From Polytrichum commune (Eukaryota; Streptophyta; Polytrichopsida; Polytrichales; Polytrichaceae): 64,000 nt of DNA. The position numbers and the translations under genes are program-made. The notes under the pieces were generated by a model, which made no database searches, was not told the DNA's origin, and was given only the letters and a program-made list of their open reading frames with translations. Every line of letters starts with the position of its first letter. Within the stretch, counting starts at the first letter, position 1. Positions 44,401 to 57,000 of this stretch are shown here, in pieces. Location of the stretch: positions 3,286,001 to 3,350,000 of the forward strand of contig OX485806.1 of the NCBI GenBank assembly GCA_950295325.1, written 5' to 3'.

Positions 44401-46554
44401 TCAATTCTTGAAATTCGCTTGCAGAAAGCAATGCCCTAATTCCTATCCCCTGGTAAGCGACCTTAGTGCTCATCCTCCCTAATTTGTCTACTCTACTGAC
44501 CCTAGCAAGCACGAACAGGTTCACCTACTTACCTGTTGAATTGGAATCTGCCGAGCTGCATCGCAATTGTCAAATTCTTGTGTCAACTCTTCAACTTTGC
44601 TTGCTGCATCTACACATGGCAGGCCATGAATGACCTGGTTCTCTGCAAATTGTTTGTATCCTTGCCTGTGCATCCTTGACCTAATTGGTGTTTATCCTGC
44701 CCTTTCTATACTCCACTAACCCTCAGCAAGCACGATCAGCATCACATACGTACCTTCTCACTTGGATTCTGCCAATTAAGCTGCATCTTTATTGCCCAAA
44801 TTCTTGTCTAAACTCTTCAATTTCGCTTGCTGCATCTTATATGGCAGCCCATACATGATGTGATTCTCAAGCTGTTTTGGTATTTGCCTGTACAATATTC
44901 AATATATCAATGTATTACTTAATGTATATTGAATATTGAATATATTGAATATGTTAATGTATGACTTACACGCAGAAGTTGATACTAAGTTATAATTTGA
45001 TGCACAGGGTAGCTTCTAACTTCATACTTTCATTAGCTTTTGCAGTTCAGAGATGGTAGCTTTAATTTATGAGATGGCGTGTTTATATAATTTGCAGGAT
45101 TTGAAGAGCGGGTGAAAGGTAACGCCTTCATCTATTGTGGTTGGGCTCCTCAACAGGAAATATTGAGACATCCAGCTACTGGCGGTTTTATGTCTCATTG
45201 TGGATGGAATTCCACATTGGAAAGTATGGTGACTGGTGTACCTATGGTCACATGGCCCCTTGGGGCTGAGCAACGACTTAATGCACGGTGAGTATCTCAT
45301 CAGAACTGAATTAGTAGAGTTTATTTACTGAATTATTAAGTTAATCTTATCAAACAATTAGTTATTAGGTGATTTCTACATAGCTCGATTCAGTGGTCAC
45401 AGATCTCACATTAGTAGCTTGTTGGTGGTCATCTCAATGCAAGTCATTCAAGCAGTGAGTTACGCAGGTGTAGGGCATTTGATACCTTGAATATATTTAT
45501 CAAACGCCTGGAGAAATTGCCTGTCAACACTTAAGATTGGGAAATCATTGTGCATACTTTTGTCTGGAAACCCCATTTTTAGAGATTGCTGTTTTGTCTC
45601 CTGATGTACTTTAAGGTTATATGGTAACAGGACATTTGGTGCCCTGTACTAAAACTGAAAATGAATGTGAACTCTTAAAGCAAGCTCACCCGTTGCCGTA
45701 TCCACATAACAAAATGCTCCCTCATCCATCTGCTTTTTGTGTTTGTAGATGCGGATATAGTGCATTCTCCCACCGGTTGCTGTATCCATATCCGCATTCT
45801 GAATAATTTAATCTGATCTTATGTTGTCTTGCAAATTGAAGGCATGTTAAAGAGCTCATCAATAGAGCTCATCAATAGAAGCATCCTAGATTATTTTAGG
45901 TAAATGAGACACCATTAGGTGGAAATGTGTAATTGGGTCACCTGTAGGTGAACTCTAAGGGGAACCAAGGTCATTGATTGCTCGTCTCATAAGTTTGTTG
46001 AGAGTTTGCAGTGGCTGTTAACGTGCCTTTTTTTGTTGGAAAATGTGGATGCATGACCGCATCCACTTTCTGCATAAATTTGCAGATGCGGCAATGGCTG
46101 GGAGCCCTTTTTCATCCATAATTAATGTTTGTATGTGGATATGGCAATGGGTGGGCTTGCCCTTATCGATGGACCACAAATAATCTTGAGTAACATTTGA
46201 CATGCTGCTTTAAGTTGGTCTAATTTCTCATGTTTCACCTGTTTCAGCCTCCAGCTCACAGATTGATGTCTTGTCTGAAATATGTGTTATAGGTTTCTAG
46301 TGGACAGGGTGAAGCTGGCGATGGAGATCCACAAAGAAGATGAATGTATGTACAAAAAGGTTGACATTGAAACAGCAGTGAAGAAGTTGTTCAGAGAGGA
46401 GGGAGGTCACGTCCGGAAAAGGATGAAAGACATGTCCTACATTGCAAGAAGGGCAGCTGTAACCAATCAGACTATTGGAACATATGTGGATCAGGAGCTA
46501 CGAATGTTGCACCAGGAAAGGCAACCTGGAATGATCAGGAAGAGATCTAATTAG
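41431..46554 (+). CDS. UDP-glycosyltransferase (family 1), five exons
   Basis: Exons 41431-41967, 42846-43124, 43632-43983, 45098-45287 and 46293-46554 join in frame to 539 residues. The enzyme transfers a sugar from a UDP-sugar to a small acceptor, usually in the cytosol. The N-terminus has [10 protein letters not shown] with the catalytic His29; Asp145 in VISDF is a candidate activating partner. The PSPG box spans residues 405-448 with HCGWNS, GVP and terminal EQ; the final Gln favours UDP-glucose. [14 protein letters not shown] and the C-terminal KKLFREEGG region are typical. The upstream GTG in frame at 41401 is not used; ATG 41431 gives the usual start. Four introns is more than usual for plant UGTs (often none to two). 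Acceptor unknown. The 'WVHIP..KLQLECH' segment (151-164) is atypical, so a slightly different exon 1 end is possible. Confidence 0.9.
42051..42107. repeat. Perfect 21-bp hairpin in UGT intron 1
   Basis: Left arm 42051-42071 begins GTTTTCTACAGTTTCTCATT; right arm 42087-42107 is its exact reverse complement; the loop is 15 bases. It lies 84 bp after the exon 1 donor. No flanking duplication was recognised. Confidence 0.9.
42300..42620 (+). repeat. Dispersed repeat R1 inside UGT intron 1
   Basis: Runs from GTGCCTAAATCTAATACAAC through GTGATATGTGATTAGGTGTG, AGGACATGTGTTTAAAAGAG, a GAGAATCTTCAGTTTGAT block and ATATCCTATGAGAAGTGG. Good match to 59020-59370. Confidence 0.7.
43970..44880 (+). repeat. 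Tandem repeats of about 190 bp that duplicate a 5' splice site (UGT intron 3)
   Basis: The exon 3 end plus donor, CCACCTGGTAAGC (about 43978-43989), recurs as CCACCTGGTAAGC near 44062, CCACCTGGTAAGT near 44255 and ATCCCCTGGTAAGC near 44445. Each is followed by GCTCATCCTCCC, TCTACTCCACTA..ACCCT, AGCAAGCACGA, TTGACTTGGAATT, GAGCTGTATCTTCATTGC and TTCTTGTGTCAACTCTTCAA blocks. A later unit (about 44640-44850) has lost the donor. Confidence 0.8.
45680..46160. mobile_element. Inverted-repeat element in UGT intron 4
   Basis: Left GCAAGCTCACCCGTTGCCGT then ATCCACAT; right ATGTGGATATGGCAATGGGT then GGGCTTGC: imperfect terminal inverted repeats of about 28 bp. Subterminal GATGCGG words recur inside. 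481 bp, no ORF of its own; target duplication not seen. Confidence 0.6.
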
Positions 46555-46559
46555 ATGTG

Positions 46560-47765
46560 AATGCAATGCACAGATAGGATCTTACTTGAAAGCTAGGATC
46601 CATGGTGCACTAGAATACAAAGAGTGGCAAGTTCTAAAAATTCGCAAGCTACATGAATACAAAAGATAGGCAAGTTCCACCCTAGCCTACAAACAACAAG
46701 AGGGAGCCAAGTTCTATAATATCTAGACTTTAAGTTTATCAAGTGGGTGCACCACGTGTGGTTGTGATGAATTTTAATAATCCAACTCATTATTTGGAAT
46801 CATGAACCAAGTTCACTATATACACAACCAACAATTTCTTTTTGGTATACTCAATGGGAAGCTTAGGAAGCTCTCATTTGAGATTGTTGATTTATAATTG
46901 ACATCAGCTCCCAAGATAACCCTGTCTACATTTGACGAGTTGTAGCAGAAAAGAGCAGTTGTCGTAGATCCGTCGAAGGATTTCTGAACAGCATAAGTTA
47001 TATCGTTCTTGATCTTGTTGAAAATATTGTCATAGACTGAGCAAATTGCATTGCTGGAAATTGGGTACCTATAGGACAGAGGCAGTGGGTAAACGATATT
47101 GATACTTCAAGACAAGAAGAAATTGAGGCACGGATTGCGCAAAGAGCTCAAGAGAGGAGTGCACTGATGGCTCAACTTGATTATTGTGCATATATTCAGG
47201 AATTTGCAAGACCTAACGACAGAATCCTTGCCTTCGATGATAGTTAGGTTTATTTTTCCTCAAAATCTGATGCATCCACATCAATGCCTTAAAATGTCTT
47301 GCTAATTTATCAACTCATAGTCCATCAATTTGGGTCACGAGAAGTCTCTATATGTGAGAGGTATTTCATCTTGTTAGACTGTCAAACAAATTCTGAGAGA
47401 GCACCATTCGCCTAGCTTCAGAAACTAAGACTTGAACCTCTTAAAAAAATGATTGAAATTGAAACGCTCTGGAAGTTTGCATGCACATCTTCGCCAAGCT
47501 ATGTAGCTTCAGAAAAAAAACTAGTAGGAAGAATGACTGATATTGAAACTCTACATATTTGTACAAGTTTGGTGGTTGCAGATTGGAGTCAAAGTTCTAC
47601 AACTTTTTCCTATTTTACTACCTTGAAAGATATTCTTACAAGTACAGCTTCATACTACCTGCTCCAAGGATCTCTGCATCTGATGCACATGCAACCTTTC
47701 ACACATCCTCTCCAACTCGGATTATGCTCCCCTTCTCCAAGAATTTAATAGAATGGCAGAGGGAA
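46560..47765. other. UGT 3' flank with coding-like fragments
   Basis: About 47065-47248 (+) reads as WVNDIDTSRQEEIEARIAQR and on to LAFDDS before a stop, with a plausible acidic/basic helical character but no start codon and no family I recognise. 47449-47748 and 47559-47984 are overlapping frames without domains; the second lies partly over the hydrolase gene. They could be remnants of a transposase or host gene. Confidence 0.3.
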
Positions 47766-47773
47766 GGGGGGGA

Positions 47774-49315
47774 TTACAGAGTTGGGGATCCCACATTGCT
47801 ACCCGAGCGTCGAGTTTCGACGCCAACAAGCTCAACATTCTCAGCAGGTTGCCCCTTCGATTTCTCCAACGAGGACGGACTGTCACCAGCCATGCCCTCA
47901 AGAGCATTGAGATATTGCATTATCAAAGGGTCAGTCCAGGGGCACCCACGGGGCGATTCGGGCCCCGAAACCCATCCCAAGTGACCACCAAAAGGAGTGA
48001 CAACAAGCAAACACATCTCATTGTTGGAGATAGCATCCCTAGGGATACCACGCTCAGGGGCAATGGGGTCATTCATGGCCTGGATGCATAGCAAAGGGAT
48101 TCTCACATCAGGGATAGCCCTGGAGCTACTTGCATCGAAGTAATAGTCATCCACACTTCGGTAGCCAAAGGAGACTCTTGTAAGCCCATCGTCAAAGTCC
48201 CTCACAGTTTTGGCATTCGCAGCTTTAGGTATGTTAAACTCCCCTCCGACATGATCAAACAGGGGGGCATGCTTCTTGAAGATCTTCCTCAACCCTTTCG
48301 CAAGGCTCTTGTCATAAACATTGTTAAACCCTTTATGGAAATCCTCATCAGCTACAACCAAATCAAAAGGGTTACATAAGGATACAGCTCCAGAGAGTGT
48401 GCAATGATCTCCCTCTTGGCCTATGTATCTCACTAAGATATTAGCCCCCAGTGACCATCCTGCTGCATAAACCCTAGAAGATGGGAAGAGATTCCCTACA
48501 TGTTTAACCACTTCTCTGAGATCCTCGGTGAATGAAGCTGAGTAGAATTGGGGTGTGGTGACTGGGGATTCAGCACACCCCCTGCTGTTGAAAACTGCAA
48601 CTGTCCATCCCTGCTTGCATGCCCTTTGAGTTAAGTGTTGGACATAGGTGTCATCACTCCCCCCTGTTAGCCCTGGAAGCAGCAGGAGAATTGCACCATT
48701 AGGGTTTTGAACTTCGACAAGTGGCCAGTCGAGGGCTACGGTGCCACCATCGGCCATCCGGAGACACTCACGTCTGTAAGTAAGATGGGGTAAAGTTCGA
48801 AAGAACGCTGCGAAGATTGTCTCCACATGTCTGTTGGTGAGAAATGGGTAAGGTTTGTAGGGTTTCTGAAGCTCAGTGAGGTGAGGGATGATTGATGTGT
48901 TGAAGGATGACTTCTCTCCTATGACTTCTAGGGCCTGGGCTTTGGTCCTCCCAATCTTTTTCCCGAAGTGTGCCCCCATGATTAGTGCCAGGAGGCTTAA
49001 CCCTGCTGTTGTCACTGCGGGAGCAAGCTCCGTCACCGACTTGGCTGCTTGCACTGCTTGTACTACACTCACGGACTTCCTCTTGGGTTGATGCGAAGAT
49101 GTGAAGAATTTTGGAGAGAATTTTGGATGTAGCTCTAATTGGTGACCCCTAACTAATGGCCCATATGCCAGGATGACGGCCGTTGCATGGTGCAAGCCTG
49201 AGCTATGCAGCGTCAGCAACGACCGTGTGGGCAACATCAGTGCTGATGAAGCGCAACGAGACTCTAGCAGCGTTGGATTTGTGACGAGATTGTGATAAGA
49301 TGGTGATGCGAACAC
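47774..49315 (-). CDS. EMB8/YheT-type alpha/beta hydrolase, intronless
   Basis: 513 residues from ATG at 49315. Residues 1 to about 80 are Ser/Thr/His-rich and low in acids, compatible with an organellar (plastid) transit peptide. A hydrophobic stretch at about 99-116 could anchor it in a membrane. The alpha/beta hydrolase domain follows: PYKPYPFLTNRHVETIFAAF (152-171) is the family signature; LPGLTGGSDDTYV contributes to the oxyanion region; the nucleophile is Ser288 in GWSLGAN, the acid Asp416 in AMNDPIAP and the base His445 in GGHLGW. All three triad residues are present, so it is probably active as an esterase or lipase on an unknown substrate. The C-terminal tail (about 478-513) is not conserved-looking. 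EMB8 family membership is by motif recognition. Confidence 0.92.
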   Translation of the reverse strand: MFASPSYHNLVTNPTLLESRCASSALMLPTRSLLTLHSSGLHHATAVILAYGPLVRGHQLELHPKFSPKFFTSSHQPKRKSVSVVQAVQAAKSVTELAPAVTTAGLSLLALIMGAHFGKKIGRTKAQALEVIGEKSSFNTSIIPHLTELQKPYKPYPFLTNRHVETIFAAFFRTLPHLTYRRECLRMADGGTVALDWPLVEVQNPNGAILLLLPGLTGGSDDTYVQHLTQRACKQGWTVAVFNSRGCAESPVTTPQFYSASFTEDLREVVKHVGNLFPSSRVYAAGWSLGANILVRYIGQEGDHCTLSGAVSLCNPFDLVVADEDFHKGFNNVYDKSLAKGLRKIFKKHAPLFDHVGGEFNIPKAANAKTVRDFDDGLTRVSFGYRSVDDYYFDASSSRAIPDVRIPLLCIQAMNDPIAPERGIPRDAISNNEMCLLVVTPFGGHLGWVSGPESPRGCPWTDPLIMQYLNALEGMAGDSPSSLEKSKGQPAENVELVGVETRRSGSNVGSPTL

Positions 49316-51097
49316 CTCAATTGCTATGTAAGGAAGGTGTTGTGATGTGAGCGGTTCGGTTGGTTTTAGGGTTGTCAGCTGAACCTTCCGACTTGAAGAA
49401 GACGGTGGAGCTTAGCAACTTTTGATACAACTTTAATTACTTTTTAGGACGAGAAGAGTAGAATTTAGCTTTACGGGATTGGATGAACTCCAAATGATGA
49501 TTCATTCCAGCCGCACATGAGAGAAACCCTACTGTGTAACACATTTTGTCAAAAATGCCAGAGTGGTCGATCATAGCGAGGCTGAAGAACTGCGAGCAAA
49601 CTTTTATATCACACCATAATACTTACCTGTTAATATGTAACTTATGCAAGATTTCGCACAAAAGGAAATTCAGCTTTGAAACAAAGTAATTCTCCACACT
49701 ATGATGCATTGGTAGGCTTTTGTCTGGTTGGTTGCAAAGCCGCTGAACCGCATGTTTCTGCTTACATGGGAGCTCGCCACGATGCCAAACTTCACGGAAA
49801 GCCACTACATTGACCAGGTGCTCATCAAGATTCGAGTCAACGTCGACATCCCTACTGTATGTACTTCGATAGAAATTAGTTAAGCACAGAGTTCATTATT
49901 AGATTGAAATGCAGATATGGAATAGAAAATCACTCGCAAACTGTTCCATGGTGTGACAAGTTCATTTTGAGTGGCAGCCATGGGTACTAAACTAAACTAC
50001 ACACATAGGTGCACATTCGCAGTAACTACTACTGTAGTGGCAGAGAGAGGCCTATTGTGAGGACTTATGAACTTATTTACCTAATAAATTAGGATGTACT
50101 TTTAGTGGCAGAGTGTAGTTCTATAACTAAACATAATGAGACAAGGAGCCTGAGACCCATCAATCGAAACATGGAGGAAGGCAAGGAAAAGTAACCAAAA
50201 GGGAAAGTAATAAGATATGACAGACATGGAGCCTCGCTGGCCTCTCACTTGCCTTTCCGCCTGCACTTGGCCCACCTGGAAGGGCCCCTGGCCGCAAACC
50301 CACATCCACATCCACATCCTTCCTGATGAATCCTATCTATCCACACTGCAACCGAGCACGGCAGCAGTAAGTTGATCACTGACGATGAGTTCACTACTAC
50401 TTGAGTACATGTGTGATGGGTGTCCTCGGACTGCCATAGCCGGCGCTTTCACTCCCATTTTCTTCTGCTGTGGGAATAAAAACATATGGCCGAATTGGGT
50501 GGTGAATGGTTGTAGCATTTGCTAACCGCTCATTTGAGACTTGGAAGGAATTTCTGCTCGGATTCCGTTGATGTTATTCTTACTGGATGGCGCAGGCTCC
50601 ATTCCTTTGAATGTCGCCGTGGTAGCTAACTGCAGGTTCTTGCAGAGTAGTGAGTTCCTCGGATCACATTTTTTCAAATTGTGGCTTCAATACTTAGCTG
50701 CGGCTGTTTGTAGCTGAGCTTCGGCATCCGCTCGAATTTCGCATGAGAAGAATCCTGGACTCGTTGATGATTATGTCTGTCCCTTGGAGACCCTAATGTC
50801 TAGAGTCTATCATTGAATTCGGTCTCTGTTGCGGACTAGGACATCGGAATAAGAAAGGATTGAATTGAGGAGGGCTTGAACTGTCCAAATCTATTACCAC
50901 GAAGGTTCGAAACCCATCTATAGTTTCAAGGACTGAGAGTGGTTCATCGACATCATATTTTGCAACCTGGTCCAAGGTTTTGGGTTTAGCAGGTGTTTGG
51001 TCGTCATATTTAAGCAACACTTTTTGTCTCTTTTTCAATCAAAGACAAGCGACCGACCTTCTGTGTCTCTTCATTTGGGCTTACTTCGTATTACAGG
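49316..51097. other. Divergent intergenic region between hydrolase and fibrillin genes
   Basis: About 1.8 kb between two divergently oriented start codons. No gene seen; short frames lack domains. TTACAGG directly before the fibrillin ATG could be a 3' splice site, so the fibrillin gene may have an upstream non-coding exon, for example in 50520-51050. Confidence 0.4.
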
Positions 51098-54000
51098 ATG
51101 TCAATTCTCGTCGGCCCCGAGAAAGTGACCACGCTTTGCGCATGCGGAACGCAGGGTTTAAGATCACAATATGACAACCTCGAAGCTGGGAATCCCTCTC
51201 CTCGTGGGTGTAGTAGGGTTAGGGCAATTAGATCAAATGGAGTCAAAACCTTTCAGAGTCTTCTTGCAGGACCTGGGAGTGATAACTTTAAAAACGCAAT
51301 GTTTAGCACCGAATCTGGAATCTTGCTTACGAGTGTTCCATCAAGGCGGAAGACATTGAATCTGTGCAAACTTGTGAGGTAATGAGCTGCACTTTGAGGC
51401 ACCAATTGAGATTTCATTACGGTCTGTTTCTCTGTTTCCTGTGCAAGGGGCCACTTGAAAGTGAAACTTGCTGCCCACGGTGATGTAAAATGAAGACTAA
51501 TTTTAGGGTTCAATTTGATGCTTCGATTTCTGCATTAGGGTTTATGGTGTTTTTAAAACCTCATTTGCAAATCAGAACATAGCAATTGAGAATGAAAGTC
51601 ATTTCTTTGTTGACTAACTTCGCCACAATGGCCTTTTTTCATGTCTTGGAAACACATGGCGAAGCAGTACATCAATGAGCAAATTTTGGACACTGAGAGG
51701 AGTGCTTATTTGAGAAATAAATCTTTCTCAATGACATAGTCATAAAGGTTCATCTGAATTTTAACCCTTCGGACATCTTGATTCCACAGATCATCCCAAG
51801 TTCGCGACTCTGATGATTGCGCTGAGGTTTCTACTTCAGGGTCAGAGGAGGCATCATGTCCAATTGGAAAGAATTCATGGAGTGGATGGAGGGTGGCAGC
51901 AGTTGGTGCTATGTCAGCTGGCATTCTGTTTTTTGGGCCCAGTGTTGATACAAATGACTTGGGTATCACTTTTACAGCAGATTTAGCCATTGCGGCAACT
52001 ATCCCAGTTGGTCAGGTACGGCAGAAGCTTGTGTGAATTTTCATCATAGGTTTGAAAGATGAAGGATTTTGTAGGCATTCGTCAGGCATTTGAACTTCAA
52101 CATTTTGTATAGTGACAAGGGTAAGATGCATCCTGCAAAGAGTTCAGGGTACTCCATGGTTCATTGCAAAGGTCTACAAAGCAGATTTGGACATAACCTA
52201 TTAGAGTTATCCTATAATTCAATGGGACTTTAGCCGGGAGTTGGTCCCCTATCATTTTCTATTGGTTGTTTGGCATACGATAACATTTATTTCATTCCAC
52301 TTGTAGTGCATGCTCGAAGGTAGTGTTTGAATTTAGATAAAGAGTAGCCTATTTCGGTTCATTGTTTGCTAAACTCATTTTAGCACCTCTTGGCATGCCA
52401 AAATGACTTTGACCCTTCATGAACTAATGTAGAATGTTCTTTTTTTAAACCTCCACACCACTCCAAGCATACACCACAAATGTACCAAACATGGAAGGTG
52501 TAGTATGCGTGTCAACCAACTCCTGTCCAAAAGTCATGTTGAGTTAGAGAAATAGCTCTATTGTGCAGTTTATATTTTTCTACTGAATCCTTATGCGCAA
52601 GCTGTGTCATTTTGTCTTGACAGATGCGACCTGGGACCATGTTGTTGGACAAATTACTTGGTTCCTTCAAGTCTAGCAGGGTATACTCAGCAGACCTTAT
52701 AGCCATATTTTATGCAGTCTTTAGAGGGTGACTAAGCCAACTTGACAGAGTGATTTCTTTGTTGATTTACGTCCCCACCATGGCCTTAATTAACTTCCTG
52801 GAAGTAAACAATAAATCAATATCAATGAGCAACTTATGGCACTTGTATACTTTTCTGACACTGAGGGGAGGAATGCTTCATTGAGGAAAAGGTCTTTGGC
52901 ATGCACCAGGGAAATGAATCAGTCAAAAAGGTTCATCTGAATTTTAACCATTGCTGTTTGGCTGAAGTTGTATGCATCTGAATTTGCAGGAAAGATGTTT
53001 GGGTCGGGGACTAATGCACAAATGCTTGCTTGCTTGTACAGGTCTTGGACAAAGTGGTAACAGTTGTTAGTGGTCAAGTTGTTGTAAGCTTGACAACCTT
53101 TTTCTTATTTTATGGTGGTTTTGTTATTTTGCTAGTTTATGTATATATTTTTTGAAGCCGTTGCAGTGTGATTCAAGCAAACCTACGTACAAAAATTGTT
53201 GGCATCATATTATAGATCATGGCTTAATTTTCTGATTCTTTAGCTGCAGATCAACGTGTCTGTCTGCAAGGTGATTATCTAATTTTCCGTTTTCTGGAGA
53301 GCAGGTAAACCCGACTGAGTTGGAGAAGGAGTTGAAGGAACTTGTAGAGGCACCGGTGAGAAATTCAACCTTTTATCTTGGATCATTATTGGCGAACAAG
53401 ACTTTCTTAGATTGTGTGCAACTAGTTTCAGTAATTTCTGAATCAACTTTTCTTCGATTCCACAGGATGGTTTTGAGAAGTGGCGGAATGGGCTACTTGA
53501 TAATGTGCAAGACGGAATCGGCACAGCTTATGATGTGGTTTGTTTTCCTACTTTCCTGACATTAACTTGCCTCGGGCACTTTGTCGCAATTTTCTTTGTT
53601 TTGCATCATTGCCTTTTAAATTAGCTCATTTTGGAGCTTTACTTAAATCATTATTTGACAGAAATGACATTTAGAGGTCAAACTGTTTCACTTTGCTGTG
53701 TTACACAAAATCTCCAGAGTTTCTCAACTTTTTCCCATACTATATTCTCAATGACAAGTTCTGTCTGTACCAATTTGGCAGGCTGTGTCAACAGTCTGAA
53801 CACATAATTCTGAGGTGATCATAAACTGTAATTGCCTCAGTGACTGTCATCAAATTCAGCCTCAAATGTAATGACATGATGTTCATGCAGATATCTAACT
53901 TCACTCCAGAAGGTGTGCAAGAATCCCTGTCCACGTCTGTCACAGGCTTCTTCGAGGCTGGAGCTGAAAGGGTACTTTATTTTTCATGGGCTAAATTCAT

Positions 54001-57000
54001 CATGTTCATACCACGACAGAATGGATGCTATTTGTTTTTATCATAAGAAGTGTACCTTAATCTCTTCACTGGAAATTTTTAATTTTGTTTTAAAGCTTGA
54101 ACACGGAATTGACGAGCTTTCAATTTGTATTTTGGTACATGTGCAGTTTGCAGCATTTGAGCTGTCGACTCTTGTGGGATTGACTGAGAGGTGGCTTATT
54201 TATATTCCTTTTGTAGTTCTGCCCATGGCTTGGTAAGTGAATAACTAGCTTTTACAAAACTCATCAACCTATATGCTTCAATTTCATGTAAAAGTATTTG
54301 TAAATTATCAGATTAAAGATGAATGTGCTTCAACTAGAGATCCTCATACTAGAGGTGGATTGGTGAATTCAATCACCTGGGTTATAGTCATCCTTGCAGC
54401 TTAAGTTGCACTGGTCCTATTTCCATTGCTCAGTTATCATTCTCGAAATTATACTTGACATGTCAGTCTAACCATCATGACCCTCTCAAGGGAAATTGAA
54501 ACCTCGTGGTATTCAATTTGATGTAAATTGTGTCTAATACACAGGCAAATGAGAGCAAGGAGTAATGCTAGAGCTGAAGACAGACTGGCAAGGTAATATT
54601 TTCATCAGGTTTTCTACAATATTTAGCCCATTTGCTTATACTCGTTTTGGCATCTTTGAAGAGATTGGATTGTTGACCCTCCTCATATCTATATATATTT
54701 GGTTACAGTGGCCACTACTCAAATCTCACAACCAATATTGTTGCTTGATAGTGCTGAAAATGTTTAGAATTAGGTCTAATTTTCTTTATGAAGAATGACC
54801 ATGTAAGTAGACTTTCTATTAGATCACATAATTGAAGACTAGGAGTGAATCTTTGAGATATTGATCTGTGTAGGGAAGAGAGAAGATTGGTGTTGTCGGA
54901 GGAGAACCAGGCAAAAGCTGAGCGAGTCCGTTTGGAGCTGGAAAGAATTCGGCTAAAAGCATCACTTTTAGATATTATTAAATCACTTGGGGAGGTAAGC
55001 AACTTTGAGCAGATTAACCTTTAAATGGACTGGGGGTGTGTTTATACGGGATATGTGTTGATTTATATAAAGCCCTTACAAGTTCTGAAATAATAGCATA
55101 TTTGGTGTATGGTATTGAGTATATATTTAGCACAACCTACTTTAAAAATGCTTAAAAGAGGAAGTGAAATTAAACTCTAATGTGACCTTGGTGATTAAAA
55201 ATATGAGGTATGAATTTGAGTATAAGTCATGTATATAAGCTAAATTATTCTTAGAATCTATTCCACATATATCATTGTGTGTTCCGATAGAACAATGTAT
55301 CTGATGAATGGGCTTATATTAGATAGGGTCAGTTTGGCACTTTTAGATATAAATATCTAGAAGTAATTGTAAATCCCTTGGCATGACATTCACAGGCCCG
55401 GTATGGGCATCTCGGACGTTTAAGGGTTAAATGGCTCACCTGTCTTAATAATGAGCTTGAGTTTTCAGTTGGGTTTCTTTTCCGTAGTGTATCAGCTTTC
55501 CAAACAACCAATGCTATGGGTTCTGCAGGCTGGACTTATGAAGAAATCGGTGGGTCTTAAATCAATTTCTGATAATCTTGAATGAAGTGATTCTACTCAT
55601 GGCTGCAGATTGTTTTCACTAACTTGATTTTCCTCTGCTGTGTTTTTTTATAAGTAGACTGCTCTCCGGCCTCCACAAAATGGAGCACAACTCAGGGGCA
55701 AAGATATTGAAGACATTGTAAATGATTTGAAGGTGTTGAATCCGGCATATGAAGTGCAGCTGAGCCCAAGTGACCCTGGGTCAACAATGAGGTCGGGTAG
55801 CTTAAATGATGCATTTTCTAGCACACCGGCTGCTCCTGAATTGGATGGAGACTGGAGCTTAGTGTAAGGCTTCACATGGTTGATCCTTTTCTGTGTTACT
55901 AGATTTTTGACTTTTCATGCACTGTAGATGAAAATTTGATGATGTAAGTAATGGAGAATATTTTGTTATTGTTTTGTTTGGAATGGTGACATCATGCTTT
56001 CCAAGGGGGATTAACAGGTGTTCTACTACACAATGAGGTGTGATAAAAGATACAGTCCCATTCAACATTTCAACGTAAAACATATAAAAGTATTAGAAAT
56101 GCTTAGGATATTGGAATTGCATTTTGAAATTATGTCATGTATATTTCTAGAATATTTATCATATATACAGAAATCCCATAAATAACCACATTAACCCCTA
56201 AAGACTAAGGTGGATGTTTTGTCAGGGCAGTCACCGGTGCCTGACAATACCAGCACACACATTTATGTTATAGTCTTTCGATTTTGGACACGTGGATGGT
56301 TGAATTTTTTTGTGAACATTGCTAACTTGACAAAGCTTCCATCTGTATGGTCAGATCTACTATAAGAGTGATTATCTTTAATAAGCTTCTGAATTGGACT
56401 GAGCTGTGTTAGGCCATTTTGGGATGATTTTGCTTCAGCCTTTAGGGGTTAACTCATAGCTTGCTAGAAAATACCCTTTTATCTCAGGTGGTTTAAATCT
56501 TTGGGAGGGAGTTGCCTCCCGTGATGCTTTCTTGCTGTAGACATTTTTGACACTGCAGAAGTTGGCTTGTGTTTGCAGTTACGTATCAGAGCAGCTTCAA
56601 AATGCGGATGTGTCACGGATATTGGGAGTTGAAGTCCACAATCCACGACAACAGGTGTGGCATCAGGGTTCCTCTGTGACACCTGTGCCATCACTCAATG
56701 CTGATACGCTAGGAAGCTCTCTTCTGGTTGCCAAAAATGTCGCTGAGCTTAGGTAATGTTTTGTTATACTTCGGGAATGCAAAAAATCTATAAATTTTGT
56801 GTTTTCTCACACCTTGCATGTTGCAAGAAATTCACAAATCCCTCTCACAATTCAGTTCTTGGATTTAGAGGACCTGTCAGGGTCAGAGATGTCCACAGGT
56901 TAGATTATGTTTATTATTTACCTTAGGAATACGAAAATGTTAAGTTTTCTGCTGTAATTAAAGGCTGAATGCCAAATCTGCCACATCTGCCATCAGAGTT

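Noticed and set aside
47559-47984. 141-codon plus-strand frame
   Set aside because: Its 3' half is antisense to the C-terminus of the hydrolase gene, and it has no domain of its own.
50793-51038. 81-codon minus-strand frame upstream of the fibrillin gene
   Set aside because: No domain and in a probable promoter/5' UTR; the frame is likely fortuitous.
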